Source: Planctomycetales bacterium
GTDB taxonomy: Bacteria > Planctomycetota > Planctomycetia > Isosphaerales > Isosphaeraceae
Assembly (NCBI GenBank): GCA_027451885.1
Contig: DAIDHX010000194.1
Coordinates: forward strand, 1-38,106
Direction of reading: 5' to 3'
Length of the DNA stretch: 38,106 nt
Positions within the stretch are counted from its first letter, which is position 1, and each line of letters begins with the position of its first letter. A program made the position numbers and the translations under genes. Below, piece after piece: positions 7,651 through 16,213 of the stretch. The notes beneath the pieces are model-generated. The model was not told the DNA's origin and did no database searches. It saw only the letters and a list, made by a program, of their open reading frames with translations.

Positions 7651-10476
7651 TTACCAGGTGCCGCCGACGCTGAAATTGAAGTACTGCACACGATCCCCCT
7701 CCGCCCTGAGCACAGGGAAGGCGAGGTCGAACTCGAACGGCATGGGGCTGATGGGCAGCACGACCTTGAGGCCCGTGCCGATCGAGACGCGCATCTGGCT
7801 GAGCTCGTAATTCGGCGTGACGGTGCCGAAGTCGGTGAAGAAGATCTGGTGGAAGGTATCGCGTGCGTTCCAGGGGAACTGGTATTCGACGGAGGCCACG
7901 GCCATCATCACGCCGCCGGTGGGGACTCCGAAGGCGTGAGGGCTGACGGTGCGGTACTGGAAGCCGCGAAGGCTGCCGAAGTTACCGGCGAAGTAGCGTT
8001 CGTAGATGGGGGTGGATTCGGTGGTGACGCCGTAGTGGCCGCGGATGGTGAAGAATTGCTGGCCGCTGCCGTCGGGCCGGTGGAAGGTGGGAATGTGCAC
8101 GCGCCCCTCGGCGTCGAATTTGGCCCAGGTGAAGCTGCCGAATCCTTCCTCGGTTGAAAGCTGGAGATACTGCCCCTTGGTTGCCATGAAGGGGCTGTTG
8201 CGGTTGTCGAATCGAATGCTGGGCTTGATCGAGAAGAGAGAGGTGTAACCATTGGCCGCGAGATAGTCGGCGGGGGCAGGGGTGGCGTAACCGAAGAAGT
8301 CGACTTCTTCCGCCCGGATGCGCAAGTCAGTGTACATACTTGTGCCGAGCTGGCGGCCGAACGCGAACGCTCCACCGCCGCGCCGCTCCATCCAGTTGAA
8401 GTAGTAGCGCTGCATGAGATAGCCGGTGGCCATGCCGCTGATCGGCAGGGTGAAGAGATACGGATCGCGCAGGCTGACCTGCATGAAGTTCACCCAGTTG
8501 CCTGCCTGGAGATTGATGCGGAATTCCTGGCCTCCGCCGCGGAACGCCATGCCATTGACGAGGTCGCTGAACGAGGTGGGCAGGCGTGTGATGTCGAAGT
8601 TTTTCTCGTAGATCATGATGTTGCCCATGATGCCCTGGAAGCTGTTCGCGCCCACGCCCACCATGAAGTTTCCGGTGGGAGCTTCCTCGACCGATGCGAC
8701 GACGTCAGCGAACGAGCGGTTGGGGAAGGGGTCGTTGCGATCGGGGGTGACGTCGGTCATGTTCATGCCGGGGATGCTGGGGAAGCTGCCCACGGGTTCG
8801 CCGGTTCCGAGCGGAGCAGGGCCGACGCGCGGCGGCGCCGGGCGTCTGGGGGGTAGCGCCGGCAAGCTGGGCGTCGCTCCGCCAGCGGCGGGGGGCGAGT
8901 CGACCTGGGGATCAAACGCATTGCCGCCGAAAGGGCCGATCCCGGGCGCAGCGGGCTCGGCGGTCGTCGCAGGCGCTGGCTCAAGCGCAGGCGCGGCGGG
9001 CGTGCGATCGTCTCCGCCCGGGTCCTGCATGCGGGCCTGGGTTGTCTCCCCCAGAAGCGGCATCATCACATCGCCGTGCGGCTTATCCCACGGCCGCTCG
9101 TCGACGATCTTGATATCGATCTGTTTCCCCTTCTGGGGATCGTTCATGAAATAGCCCAGGTTTTGCAGCCGGCGGCGGAAGAGTTCAATGCGGTTCTTGT
9201 CGAGAATCTCCCCAGGCAACAACCCCGCCTGCACCGCCTCGCGGCGGATCACCTGATCCCGGGTGCGGTTGTTGCCCTCGATGCGAAGCTCGCCAAGCGT
9301 GAACGGCTCGTGCTCCTCGATCCGGTAAACCAGATCGACGACGCCAAGCTGGTTGGTAAACCGCGGCTCGCTCACAATCTGGGCCTTGATGTAACCGAGC
9401 TCGTTGTACTTGATCAGCATCCGCTGCTTGTCGGCGTCGCGCACGCCCAGCATGAACGGCTTGCCCGAATGCAGCTCCAGATCCTTCTTGAGCTCCTCGG
9501 ACTTGAGCCGGGTGTTTCCCTCGAGAAGGATGTCGCGCACGCGGTACTGCGTGCCTTCGGAGATCACGAAGGTCAGGTTGATCTTGCCGTCGTCCGCGGG
9601 GCGCGTGACGGGCGTGACCTTCACCTCAAAGAAGCCGTTGGCGTAGTAATAATCGATTAGCTTCTGGCGATCCTCGTCGAGCATCTCGCGCTGATAACGC
9701 CCGCCCAGGAGGCCGAGAATCGGCTTGCGGACCGTGATTTTGGTGTGGAGCGTGGCGTCGGACGCGAAGACGTTCCCCTTGAACGCGATTTCGCCAAGTT
9801 CCTGCTTGGGGCCCTCGAAGATCTCCATGACGATCTCGAGCTCGCCTGGCTCGCCCCCCTTGATGAGCTTGACGGAGGCGTGCTCGTAGCCTTTCTCCTG
9901 ATAGAGCCGCTGGATCTGGGCGACACTGATGCGGGTGTGGTTGGGATCCGCGCGATTGCCGGCCTTGAGGCCCGTGAGCTCCTCGATGTCCTTGAGCTTT
10001 ACGCCTCTGCGCCCCTTGAATTCCACGGACTTGATGATGGGCATCTCCTGGACGCGGAAGATCAGGTTGTACTTGCCGCTTTTGGGGGGGGATTCCTCGA
10101 AGTAATAGGCGACTTCGGAGAACCACTTGGTGCGGTAGAGGCTTTTCAGATCCGCCTCAACGCGATCCTGATCGAGCCTCTGACCTGCGCGTGAAAGGAG
10201 CTTGGCCTTGATCTTGTCGGAAGTGATCGAGGAGTTTCCCTCGAACAGGATGGCGGCGATGGTTCCTTCAGGAAAGCGATCGGTCTGAGCGCTTGCGGTT
10301 GTGGCTGAGATGAGGAAGAGGGCGACGAGATGCGCGGTAGTTGCAAGCGAGTTTTTGCCCTTGAGTCTGAAGGGGTGCGTCTTTCGGGCAGGCGCAGCGC
10401 ACGCGTTGAGCGTGGCGGCTTGCCGCGTCTCGATCCCCCTCCGCGCTCTCAAGCCGGGGCCATCCATCCGTGCCAT
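7651..10476 (-). CDS. bamA: BamA/Omp85 outer-membrane assembly protein with long POTRA-barrel linker
   Basis: 941 residues from the ATG at 10476. Five POTRA domains are countable, beginning at IAAILFEGNSSI, IKSVEFKGRRGV, LGEIAFKGNVFA, VRDILLEGNTRL and LGELRIEGNNRT. A 16-strand-type barrel follows, with LRGFQYR as the (V/I)RGF lid-lock motif and a C-terminal Trp (FSVGGTW), as in outer-membrane barrels. It should insert beta-barrel proteins into the outer membrane. Between POTRA5 and the barrel-entry EEAPTGNF lies a Pro/Ala/Gly-rich stretch of about 135 residues (about 8694-9100) absent from proteobacterial BamA. The start is uncertain: the hydrophobic signal core (TTAHLVALFLISATTASA) lies about 45 residues in. 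ATGs at 10497 and 10467 and a GTG at 10656 are also in frame, and none has a strong ribosome-binding site. Confidence 0.93.
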   Translation of the reverse strand: MARMDGPGLRARRGIETRQAATLNACAAPARKTHPFRLKGKNSLATTAHLVALFLISATTASAQTDRFPEGTIAAILFEGNSSITSDKIKAKLLSRAGQRLDQDRVEADLKSLYRTKWFSEVAYYFEESPPKSGKYNLIFRVQEMPIIKSVEFKGRRGVKLKDIEELTGLKAGNRADPNHTRISVAQIQRLYQEKGYEHASVKLIKGGEPGELEIVMEIFEGPKQELGEIAFKGNVFASDATLHTKITVRKPILGLLGGRYQREMLDEDRQKLIDYYYANGFFEVKVTPVTRPADDGKINLTFVISEGTQYRVRDILLEGNTRLKSEELKKDLELHSGKPFMLGVRDADKQRMLIKYNELGYIKAQIVSEPRFTNQLGVVDLVYRIEEHEPFTLGELRIEGNNRTRDQVIRREAVQAGLLPGEILDKNRIELFRRRLQNLGYFMNDPQKGKQIDIKIVDERPWDKPHGDVMMPLLGETTQARMQDPGGDDRTPAAPALEPAPATTAEPAAPGIGPFGGNAFDPQVDSPPAAGGATPSLPALPPRRPAPPRVGPAPLGTGEPVGSFPSIPGMNMTDVTPDRNDPFPNRSFADVVASVEEAPTGNFMVGVGANSFQGIMGNIMIYEKNFDITRLPTSFSDLVNGMAFRGGGQEFRINLQAGNWVNFMQVSLRDPYLFTLPISGMATGYLMQRYYFNWMERRGGGAFAFGRQLGTSMYTDLRIRAEEVDFFGYATPAPADYLAANGYTSLFSIKPSIRFDNRNSPFMATKGQYLQLSTEEGFGSFTWAKFDAEGRVHIPTFHRPDGSGQQFFTIRGHYGVTTESTPIYERYFAGNFGSLRGFQYRTVSPHAFGVPTGGVMMAVASVEYQFPWNARDTFHQIFFTDFGTVTPNYELSQMRVSIGTGLKVVLPISPMPFEFDLAFPVLRAEGDRVQYFNFSVGGTW

Positions 10477-11112
10477 GAGCCCTCGTTTCCGAACCATTCC
10501 CGCCCGCGCAAGCCAGGAATCGCTTGCCAGGCGTTCGCCACCACGGTCGCGTGAAGCTGAAACCTCACGCTCGAGGAACCCGCATGATCGCCCACGCGCC
10601 CGTTTCGATCCCTGGCGCGCTGGCCGCGATTTCCTCGCGACGGCTTCGATTTCCACTCCGTGAGCTCAGGCCCGGCCCGCCTTCCATGGCTTCTGGACCA
10701 ATACCTGCCCGACTCACCGCGTTCGACGTGATGGCGGGGTTCTACCCAACGGTTCCACAACTGACAACCCCGGATCGCATCACGATCCCGCTTGAGCACT
10801 TTTTCAAAGAGAGGCAAAAACGATCTGAAGTTGCTCATCTTTCAAGAGTTGCGCGCGTGCTCCAAATCCGACCTCGAAATGCGGGATCTCGCCTCCGGAG
10901 CCTTCCAGGATCGGTTTTTCCGCGGCAGGCCGCTGCGCAGGCATCCGGGCGGCCAGGCGAACGGGGGTCGTCTGAGCCCGCATTTTGAGGCCAGGGTGTT
11001 GAACCAGGATTCGACACCCCCCATGATAGGTGCCGGAATCGTTCCGAAATTCCCCCCACGCATCGGTCTCGTTCGACACGCCTTCCCAGTCACGCCAAGA
11101 GAGATTGATATC
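10477..11112. other. 636-bp divergent intergenic region
   Basis: This lies between the chosen bamA start and the DUF1080 start. Frames are open on both strands, including the upstream extensions of both genes, but their translations are Arg/Pro/Ser-rich and match no family I recognise. It should hold divergent promoters and leaders. I could not pick convincing -35/-10 pairs, terminators or a riboswitch. If bamA starts at the GTG at 10656, about 180 bases of it would be coding. Confidence 0.5.
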
Positions 11113-12438
11113 ATGCTCGAGCGATCGTTCTTCGTCGTTCTGTCTCTGGTTGCGTCCGCCGCGCCCGCGCTTGCCGCTGCGCCCGGTCGTGCTGCGAAGA
11201 CGCCTCCGGCCGGGTTCACGGTCCTGTTCAACGGCAAGGATTTCACCGGCTGGCATGCCGAGTCGACCATGGACCCTCGGCTGGTCAAGAGCATGGATGC
11301 AGACGCCAGGGAGAAGTTCCTGAAGGCGGGAGCGGCGGATCTGAGCAAGCACTGGAAGGTGCGCGACGGGGTGATCGTCAACGACGGGCAGGGGGCGTAT
11401 CTCACGACCGACAAGGACTACGGCGACTTCGAGCTTCTGGTTGAATTCAAGATCGGCCCCAAGGGGGATAGCGGCGTGTACCTCAAGGGGACGCCGCAGG
11501 TGCAGATCTGGGATTTCACCGAGCCGAGCTACGCCCGGATGGGCGCCTCGAAGGGATCGGGCGGTCTCTGGAACAACGCGGAAGGCGCACCCGGCAAGGA
11601 TCCCCTTGTCGTCGCGGATCGGCCGATCGGTGAGTGGAACCAGTTTCGGATCATCATGGTGGGCGAGCGGACGACGGTCTATTTGAACGACAAGCTTGTG
11701 GTGGACCACGCCCGGCTGGCCAATTACTGGAAGCGTAGCCTGCCCTTGCTCGCCAGGGCGCCGATCCAGCTTCAGACTCACGATCATGAGGTTCTCTGGC
11801 GTGGGATCGCGGTCCGTGAGCTCGAGGCGGACGAGGCGAACGCCATTCTGGCCGCGCACGGCAAGGGCGGGTTCACGCCGATTTTCGACGGTAAAACGCT
11901 CGAGGGCTGGAAGGGTGCGACGGCCGGCTATCATGTTAAAGAAGGCGCGATCCAGTGCAGGCCGGGGAGCGGCGGCACGCTCTATTACGAGAAAGAGCTT
12001 TCCGACTTCGCCGCGCGGGTCGAGTTCAAGCTCCCGCCGGCTGGCAACAACGGCCTTGCGATCCGCTATCCGGGCGAGGGTGACACGGCGTATGTGGGGA
12101 TGACCGAGCTCCAGATTCTGGACGATGGACATCCCAACTACGCGGGCCGCATCGATCCCCGCCAGGCGTGCGGCTCAGCCTACGGCATGGTGCCTGCGCA
12201 CCGGGGCTATCTGCGCCCGACCGGCCAGTGGAATTTCGAGGAAGTCACCGTGAAGGGATCCACGATCAAGGTGGAGCTCAACGGCACTCAGATTCTCGAC
12301 GCCGACCTGAGCAAGGTGAAGGAATTCATGGCGAAATCCGCGCACCCTGGCAAGGATCGCAAGTCGGGTTTCTTTGGGTTTGCCGGGCACGGCGACCCGG
12401 TCCAATTCAAGTCCGTTTTCATCAAGCCGCTTCCCTGA
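11113..12438 (+). CDS. Secreted protein with two DUF1080 (3-keto-disaccharide hydrolase) domains
   Basis: 441 residues. The ATG at 11113 opens a Sec signal peptide (FFVVLSLVASAAPALAAA). Two DUF1080 domains (PF06439, LamG-like beta-sandwich) lie in tandem. The first, about 34-240, starts GFTVLFNGKDFTGWH and includes DSGVYLKG and a GLWNN loop. The second, about 253-441, starts GFTPIFDGKTLEGWK and includes NNGLAIRYPGEGD and MTELQILDDGHPNY. PF06439 members are described as 3-keto-glycoside hydrolases acting on C3-oxidised sugars. The next gene, 61 bases downstream on the same strand, is an exported oxidoreductase of the type that can make 3-keto sugars, which supports this role. Whether both domains are catalytic is unknown; one may only bind ligand. 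The 107-codon upstream extension of the frame has no family similarity and was not used. Confidence 0.9.
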   Translation: MLERSFFVVLSLVASAAPALAAAPGRAAKTPPAGFTVLFNGKDFTGWHAESTMDPRLVKSMDADAREKFLKAGAADLSKHWKVRDGVIVNDGQGAYLTTDKDYGDFELLVEFKIGPKGDSGVYLKGTPQVQIWDFTEPSYARMGASKGSGGLWNNAEGAPGKDPLVVADRPIGEWNQFRIIMVGERTTVYLNDKLVVDHARLANYWKRSLPLLARAPIQLQTHDHEVLWRGIAVRELEADEANAILAAHGKGGFTPIFDGKTLEGWKGATAGYHVKEGAIQCRPGSGGTLYYEKELSDFAARVEFKLPPAGNNGLAIRYPGEGDTAYVGMTELQILDDGHPNYAGRIDPRQACGSAYGMVPAHRGYLRPTGQWNFEEVTVKGSTIKVELNGTQILDADLSKVKEFMAKSAHPGKDRKSGFFGFAGHGDPVQFKSVFIKPLP

Positions 12439-12499
12439 TTTTCCTGGGGCGGATCCCCCCATCCGCCCCAATCACCCTCGAACGAAACGAGCGCTCGCC

Positions 12500-13819
12500 A
12501 TGTCACTTCATCGCGTGAATCGTAGAACTGCGCTCCGCGCGTTTGGCGCGGGATTTGCCCTGCCGGCCGTATTCATTCGCAACGGTCTCGCCGCGCCCAG
12601 TGAGACCCTGCAGCACGCCAGCATCGGGGCGGGGGGAATGGCCGCGGCCGATATCGGCTCCCTGACCGAGAGTTCAAATCTCAAGCTCGTCGCGGTGGCG
12701 GATGTCGACGAAAACGCCCTCGCTGCTCTCAAACGCCGCCATCCCAATGTGCGCACCTACACGGATTGGCGCGTGCTGTTCGACAAGGAAAAGTCACTCG
12801 ATTCGGTGAACGTTTCCACCCCCGATCACATGCACGCGCCGATCGCCATGAGCGCGCTCGGCCGGGGCCTCAACGTTTACTCCCAGAAGCCCTTGACGCA
12901 GACGATCTACGAGGCGAGGAAGCTCACCGAGGCCGCCGCCCAGAGCAAGGCCGTCACGCAAATGGGCATTCAGATCCACTCCCACCCGATCCACCAGCAG
13001 ATCATCGCCACGATCCGCGCGGGGTTGATCGGCAAGGTAAAGGAAGTCCATAGCTGGAGCGGCAAGCACTGGGGCGACACCAATCCGACCCCCAAACGGC
13101 ACGACAAGCCACCCAAAAACTTCCACTGGAATCTCTGGCTCGGTGTCGCGGCCGAGCGCCCGTTCATCTCAGGTTACTACCACCCCGGGGAATGGCGCAA
13201 GCGGCTCGACTTCGGCACCGGCACCTTCGGCGACATGGGATGCCATATCCTCGACCCCGTCTACAAGTCGCTTGCGCTCACGTACCCGCGCACCGTGACC
13301 TCCACCGGGGGCGCAGCGGGCAAGGACAACTGGGGCCTCGATTCCAGGGTCAAGTATGTCTTCCCCAGGACGCCTTATTCCGAGGGGGATCTCACGCTCC
13401 ACTGGTACGACGGCGATGCCCGGCCTCCCAGGGAAATCGCCGAGCTGGTAAAACCCCACGGCCTCTCCGACCAGGGGTCGATCTATGTCGGCACCAAGGG
13501 GGTTCTCTACGCACCCTACATCGATCAACCGATCCTGATGCCGGAGCAAACCTTCCACGAAACCAAGCTGCCGGAAGCCCGGGGCGCGAATCATTACCTG
13601 CAATTCGTGGACGCCTGTCTGGGCAAGGGCAAGACCTGGGCGCCCTATTCCTATGCGGGACCGCTCACGGAGACGGTCCTGCTGGGCTGCCTCGCCACTC
13701 GTTTCCCGAACCAGACGTTGGAATGGGATGCCGCGGGGCTTGCCGTCAAGAACGTGCCCGAGGCCGCACCCATGATCCACAAGGCCTACAGGAGCGGCTG
13801 GTCCGTCAAGGGCCTCTAG
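12500..13819 (+). CDS. Tat-exported Gfo/Idh/MocA-family oxidoreductase
   Basis: 439 residues from the ATG at 12500. A twin-arginine signal (NRRTALRAFGAGFALPAVF) indicates export folded with its nucleotide cofactor. The N-terminal Rossmann fold has GAGGMA at 43-48 and VAVADVDENAL; the family EKP motif appears as QKP in YSQKPLTQT. The C-terminal substrate domain contains GDMGCHILDPV, carrying the usual catalytic-region His. Exported Gfo/Idh/MocA proteins are abundant in planctomycetes, and some oxidise sugar hydroxyls, including C3. The DUF1080 gene directly upstream suggests that this enzyme makes, or reverses formation of, 3-keto sugars cleaved by its neighbour; this is inference. The next gene is 145 bases downstream. 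Confidence 0.92.
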   Translation: MSLHRVNRRTALRAFGAGFALPAVFIRNGLAAPSETLQHASIGAGGMAAADIGSLTESSNLKLVAVADVDENALAALKRRHPNVRTYTDWRVLFDKEKSLDSVNVSTPDHMHAPIAMSALGRGLNVYSQKPLTQTIYEARKLTEAAAQSKAVTQMGIQIHSHPIHQQIIATIRAGLIGKVKEVHSWSGKHWGDTNPTPKRHDKPPKNFHWNLWLGVAAERPFISGYYHPGEWRKRLDFGTGTFGDMGCHILDPVYKSLALTYPRTVTSTGGAAGKDNWGLDSRVKYVFPRTPYSEGDLTLHWYDGDARPPREIAELVKPHGLSDQGSIYVGTKGVLYAPYIDQPILMPEQTFHETKLPEARGANHYLQFVDACLGKGKTWAPYSYAGPLTETVLLGCLATRFPNQTLEWDAAGLAVKNVPEAAPMIHKAYRSGWSVKGL

Positions 13820-13964
13820 GATCGATCCAGAAGCGCGGCGGCGGCCCTGGTTGCCTTGCACGCATGCCTGTGTGCGGCCGCCTCGCCGCGCACCTCTGGA
13901 TCTGCCCCGTACAATGTGTGGTCGAGCTCGCTTGATCGATCACCTGGGGACGGGGTAGAAGCTG

Positions 13965-15296
13965 ATGACACGGCTTTCGCCAGACTGGACAGGCGTCAAG
14001 AAATCCCGCAACACCGGACTCTTTTCGGGCGAGCCAGCCGAGCGGCTGGACTTTGTCGTCGAGCTCCTGCGCGACCTGAGCTTGCACGATGATCCCCAGG
14101 CGATGGTTCGGTCTTACGGCGAACGCCTTCGCGAGCTGAACAAGGTCGACGGATATCTGGCCCTGAGCCGCCGGGATCTGGAACACCCCTATTTTCGCAT
14201 TACCCGTTCGAGCGCCTGGAGCGAGGAGATCAATCCCTGGAAGCAGAAGGACCGCCTGCCGCTGCTCCAGGGCGGTTTCCTGGGCGAGCTGATTTACAGC
14301 GAGGAACCGCGGCTGATTGAGGATCTGGCCGGACTCGTGCCCGAGGACGATCCCGCGTACGAATACTTGAATGGCTTTCGGTCGATGATGGCGATCCCGC
14401 ACTTTGACCGCGGCCGCGGGCTGAACATGACGATCTCCCTCAAGCGGGAGCCGCGGGGATTTGATTTTGGCAAGTTCCCGGAGTGGGTCTGGATGAGCGG
14501 GCTCTTCGGCCGGGCCACGCAGAGCCTGGTCCTTTCCGACGAGCTCAAGCGGGCGTACGACCAGGTGGAGCGCGAGGTCAAGGTCATCGCGGACATTCAA
14601 CGCTCGTTGCTACCACAATCGTTGCCGACGATTCCTGGGGTGGAGATGGCGGCGTACTATCGCACCTCGCGCTGGGCGGGCGGCGACTATTACGACCTGT
14701 TTCCGCTGCCGGAAGGACGGCTGGGGATTCTGATCGCCGACGTGAGCGGGCACGGGACCCCGGCGGCGGTGTTGATGGCGATCACGCACAGCCTTGCGCA
14801 TAGCTTGCCTGGGCCGCCGGACCCGCCTGGTGCGTTGCTCGACCATGTCAACCGCCGGCTCTCGCAGGCCTACACCACAACCAACGAGGTCTTCGTGACC
14901 GCGTTTTACGCCGTGCTCGACCCGGCGCGGCGAACGCTGACGTATGCCTCCGCGGGGCACAACCCGCCGCGGCTCAGACGCTACCGGCCGGATAGCGTGC
15001 TGGCGCTCGACGAGGTTGGCGGGCCTCCGCTCGGACTGTTCGAAGACCTTGCGTACGACCAGACAACGATCTCACTTGAGCCCTGCGATGTGCTCGCGCT
15101 TTATACCGACGGTGTGACCGAGGCGATGGATCAGCGCGGGGAGCAGTTCGGCGTCGGCCGTCTTGATGATATTCTGGGCGATTGCGCGCTCGGCGCCTCG
15201 GGGATGGTCGACGCCGTGGTGGCCGCCGTGGATCGCCATACCGGCGGGCAGGCACCTGCGGACGATCGTACCCTGCTTGTGATTCAGATTGAATAA
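13965..15296 (+). CDS. GAF-like/SpoIIE (PP2C) regulatory phosphatase, RsbU-like
   Basis: 443 residues. The ATG at 13965 is preceded by a GGGGACGGGG stretch. The N-terminal half (about 25-190) resembles a GAF-type sensor (GGFLGELIYSEEPRLIEDLA, then SMMAIP) and is followed by a helical linker ending AYDQVEREVKVIADIQRSLLP, the classical entry to RsbU phosphatases. The SpoIIE/PP2C domain has its metal ligands: GGDYYD near 238-243, DVSGHG near 259, ASAGHNPP, DGVTEA near 382 and ADDRTLL near 432. It probably dephosphorylates an anti-anti-sigma factor in a partner-switching cascade. No STAS or HATPase partner lies in this window, so its target is elsewhere. No membrane segment is seen, so it is probably cytosolic. 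The link to rpe, 85 bases downstream, is only positional. Confidence 0.93.
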   Translation: MTRLSPDWTGVKKSRNTGLFSGEPAERLDFVVELLRDLSLHDDPQAMVRSYGERLRELNKVDGYLALSRRDLEHPYFRITRSSAWSEEINPWKQKDRLPLLQGGFLGELIYSEEPRLIEDLAGLVPEDDPAYEYLNGFRSMMAIPHFDRGRGLNMTISLKREPRGFDFGKFPEWVWMSGLFGRATQSLVLSDELKRAYDQVEREVKVIADIQRSLLPQSLPTIPGVEMAAYYRTSRWAGGDYYDLFPLPEGRLGILIADVSGHGTPAAVLMAITHSLAHSLPGPPDPPGALLDHVNRRLSQAYTTTNEVFVTAFYAVLDPARRTLTYASAGHNPPRLRRYRPDSVLALDEVGGPPLGLFEDLAYDQTTISLEPCDVLALYTDGVTEAMDQRGEQFGVGRLDDILGDCALGASGMVDAVVAAVDRHTGGQAPADDRTLLVIQIE

Positions 15297-15381
15297 TCGC
15301 CCGCTCGGCTGGCATGATCTTGGATCGAGGAGCCGCGCCCGGCAGCGCGGCCTGTCTGGCAGCAAGGGGAGTCTCCCATCC

Positions 15382-16053
15382 ATGTCTGTTCGCCCTCAAA
15401 TCAAGCTGGCGCCGTCGATCCTGGCGGCCGACATGGGCCGGCTCGCCGATGCCGTGCGTGAGGTGGCCGAGCTGGGCGCGGACAGAATCCACATCGACGT
15501 GATGGACGGTATCTTCGTTCCCAACATCACCTTCGGCCCGATTGTGGTGAAGTGGCTGCGCCCGGTCACACGGCTGCCGCTCGAGGTTCATCTCATGATC
15601 GACCGCCCCGAGCGCTATCTCGAAGACTTCGCCAAAGCGGGTGCTGATACGTTGATTGTGCATCAGGAAGGCGCGCTCCATCTGAACCGCACGATTCAGG
15701 CGATCCGCGCGCTGGGCAAGAAGGCTGGCGTGGCGATCAATCCCGCCACTCCCGCCGGCGCGCTTGAGGAGGTGCTCGCCGACATCGATCTCGTGCTGGC
15801 GATGACCGTGAATCCCGGCTTTGGCGGCCAGGCGTTCATTGCGAGCACGCTCGGCAAGATTGCTAAATTGCGGCGCACGATTGACGACTCTGGGCTCGAT
15901 TGCGAGCTTGAGGTCGATGGCGGTGTTGATGCCGACACCATTGGCGCGGTCGTTGACGCAGGGGCGCGGGTGCTGGTCGCCGGGTCGGCGATCTTCGGCG
16001 CCCCTGGCGGCCCCCGCGCGGGCATCGCCGCGCTTCACTCCAGGCTGGGCTGA
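15382..16053 (+). CDS. rpe: Ribulose-phosphate 3-epimerase
   Basis: 223 residues, the normal length for the family. It interconverts D-ribulose 5-phosphate and D-xylulose 5-phosphate in the cytosolic pentose phosphate pathway. The TIM-barrel signatures are intact: APSILAAD with Ser12, HIDVMDG with metal ligands His37 and Asp39, EVHLMI with His70, VNPGFGGQ, and EVDGGV with the second catalytic Asp, followed by the phosphate-binding AGSAIFG. The start is the ATG at 15382 with AAGGGGA about 12 bases upstream; the frame opens 31 codons earlier, but that extension is not family-like. It follows the SpoIIE phosphatase gene by 85 bases and converges on the DUF1264 gene. Confidence 0.96.
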   Translation: MSVRPQIKLAPSILAADMGRLADAVREVAELGADRIHIDVMDGIFVPNITFGPIVVKWLRPVTRLPLEVHLMIDRPERYLEDFAKAGADTLIVHQEGALHLNRTIQAIRALGKKAGVAINPATPAGALEEVLADIDLVLAMTVNPGFGGQAFIASTLGKIAKLRRTIDDSGLDCELEVDGGVDADTIGAVVDAGARVLVAGSAIFGAPGGPRAGIAALHSRLG

Positions 16054-16165
16054 ATTCCCAGAAGCATCACGCTCCGCGTTCGCGCAGCTTCTCCCAGAAC
16101 GCATGCGGAAGGACTGCGACATAGCGCGTGTTCACGAGCCGATCGCGCCGCGGCCGGCGAAAAGA

Positions 16166-16213
16166 CAGCCGCGGAGTTGCCTGGCAGCCGCGGAGTTACC
16201 TGGCAGCCGCGGA
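16166..16213. repeat. 19-bp tandem repeat across the 3' end of the DUF1264 gene
   Basis: Two 19-base units (16166-16184 and 16185-16203) differ at one base, and a third partial copy covers 16204-16213. The second copy contains the stop codon of the minus-strand DUF1264 gene; at the same place the first copy reads TTG on the plus strand, so it carries no stop. CCGCGG palindromes occur at 16148, 16169, 16188 and 16207. This looks like slippage duplication of the gene's last codons. Confidence 0.8.

Noticed and set aside
7626-7665. Possible bidirectional terminator between converging PSCyt and bamA genes
   Set aside because: Alternative small hairpins can be drawn (CCTGG/CCAGG, GGCGGC/GCCGCC), but they are short, partly inside bamA, and have no T tail.
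10524-10988. Open frames of 129-154 codons in the bamA-DUF1080 gap
   Set aside because: Low-complexity Arg/Pro/Ser translations, overlapping frames on both strands and no ribosome-binding site; no gene is supported.
10804-12132. 442-codon minus-strand open frame over the DUF1080 gene
   Set aside because: Antisense shadow; the plus-strand product has two recognisable domains and a signal peptide.
16060-16090. Inverted repeat AGAAGC/GCTTCT after rpe
   Set aside because: A six-base stem with a 19-base loop and no T-rich tail is too weak to call a terminator.
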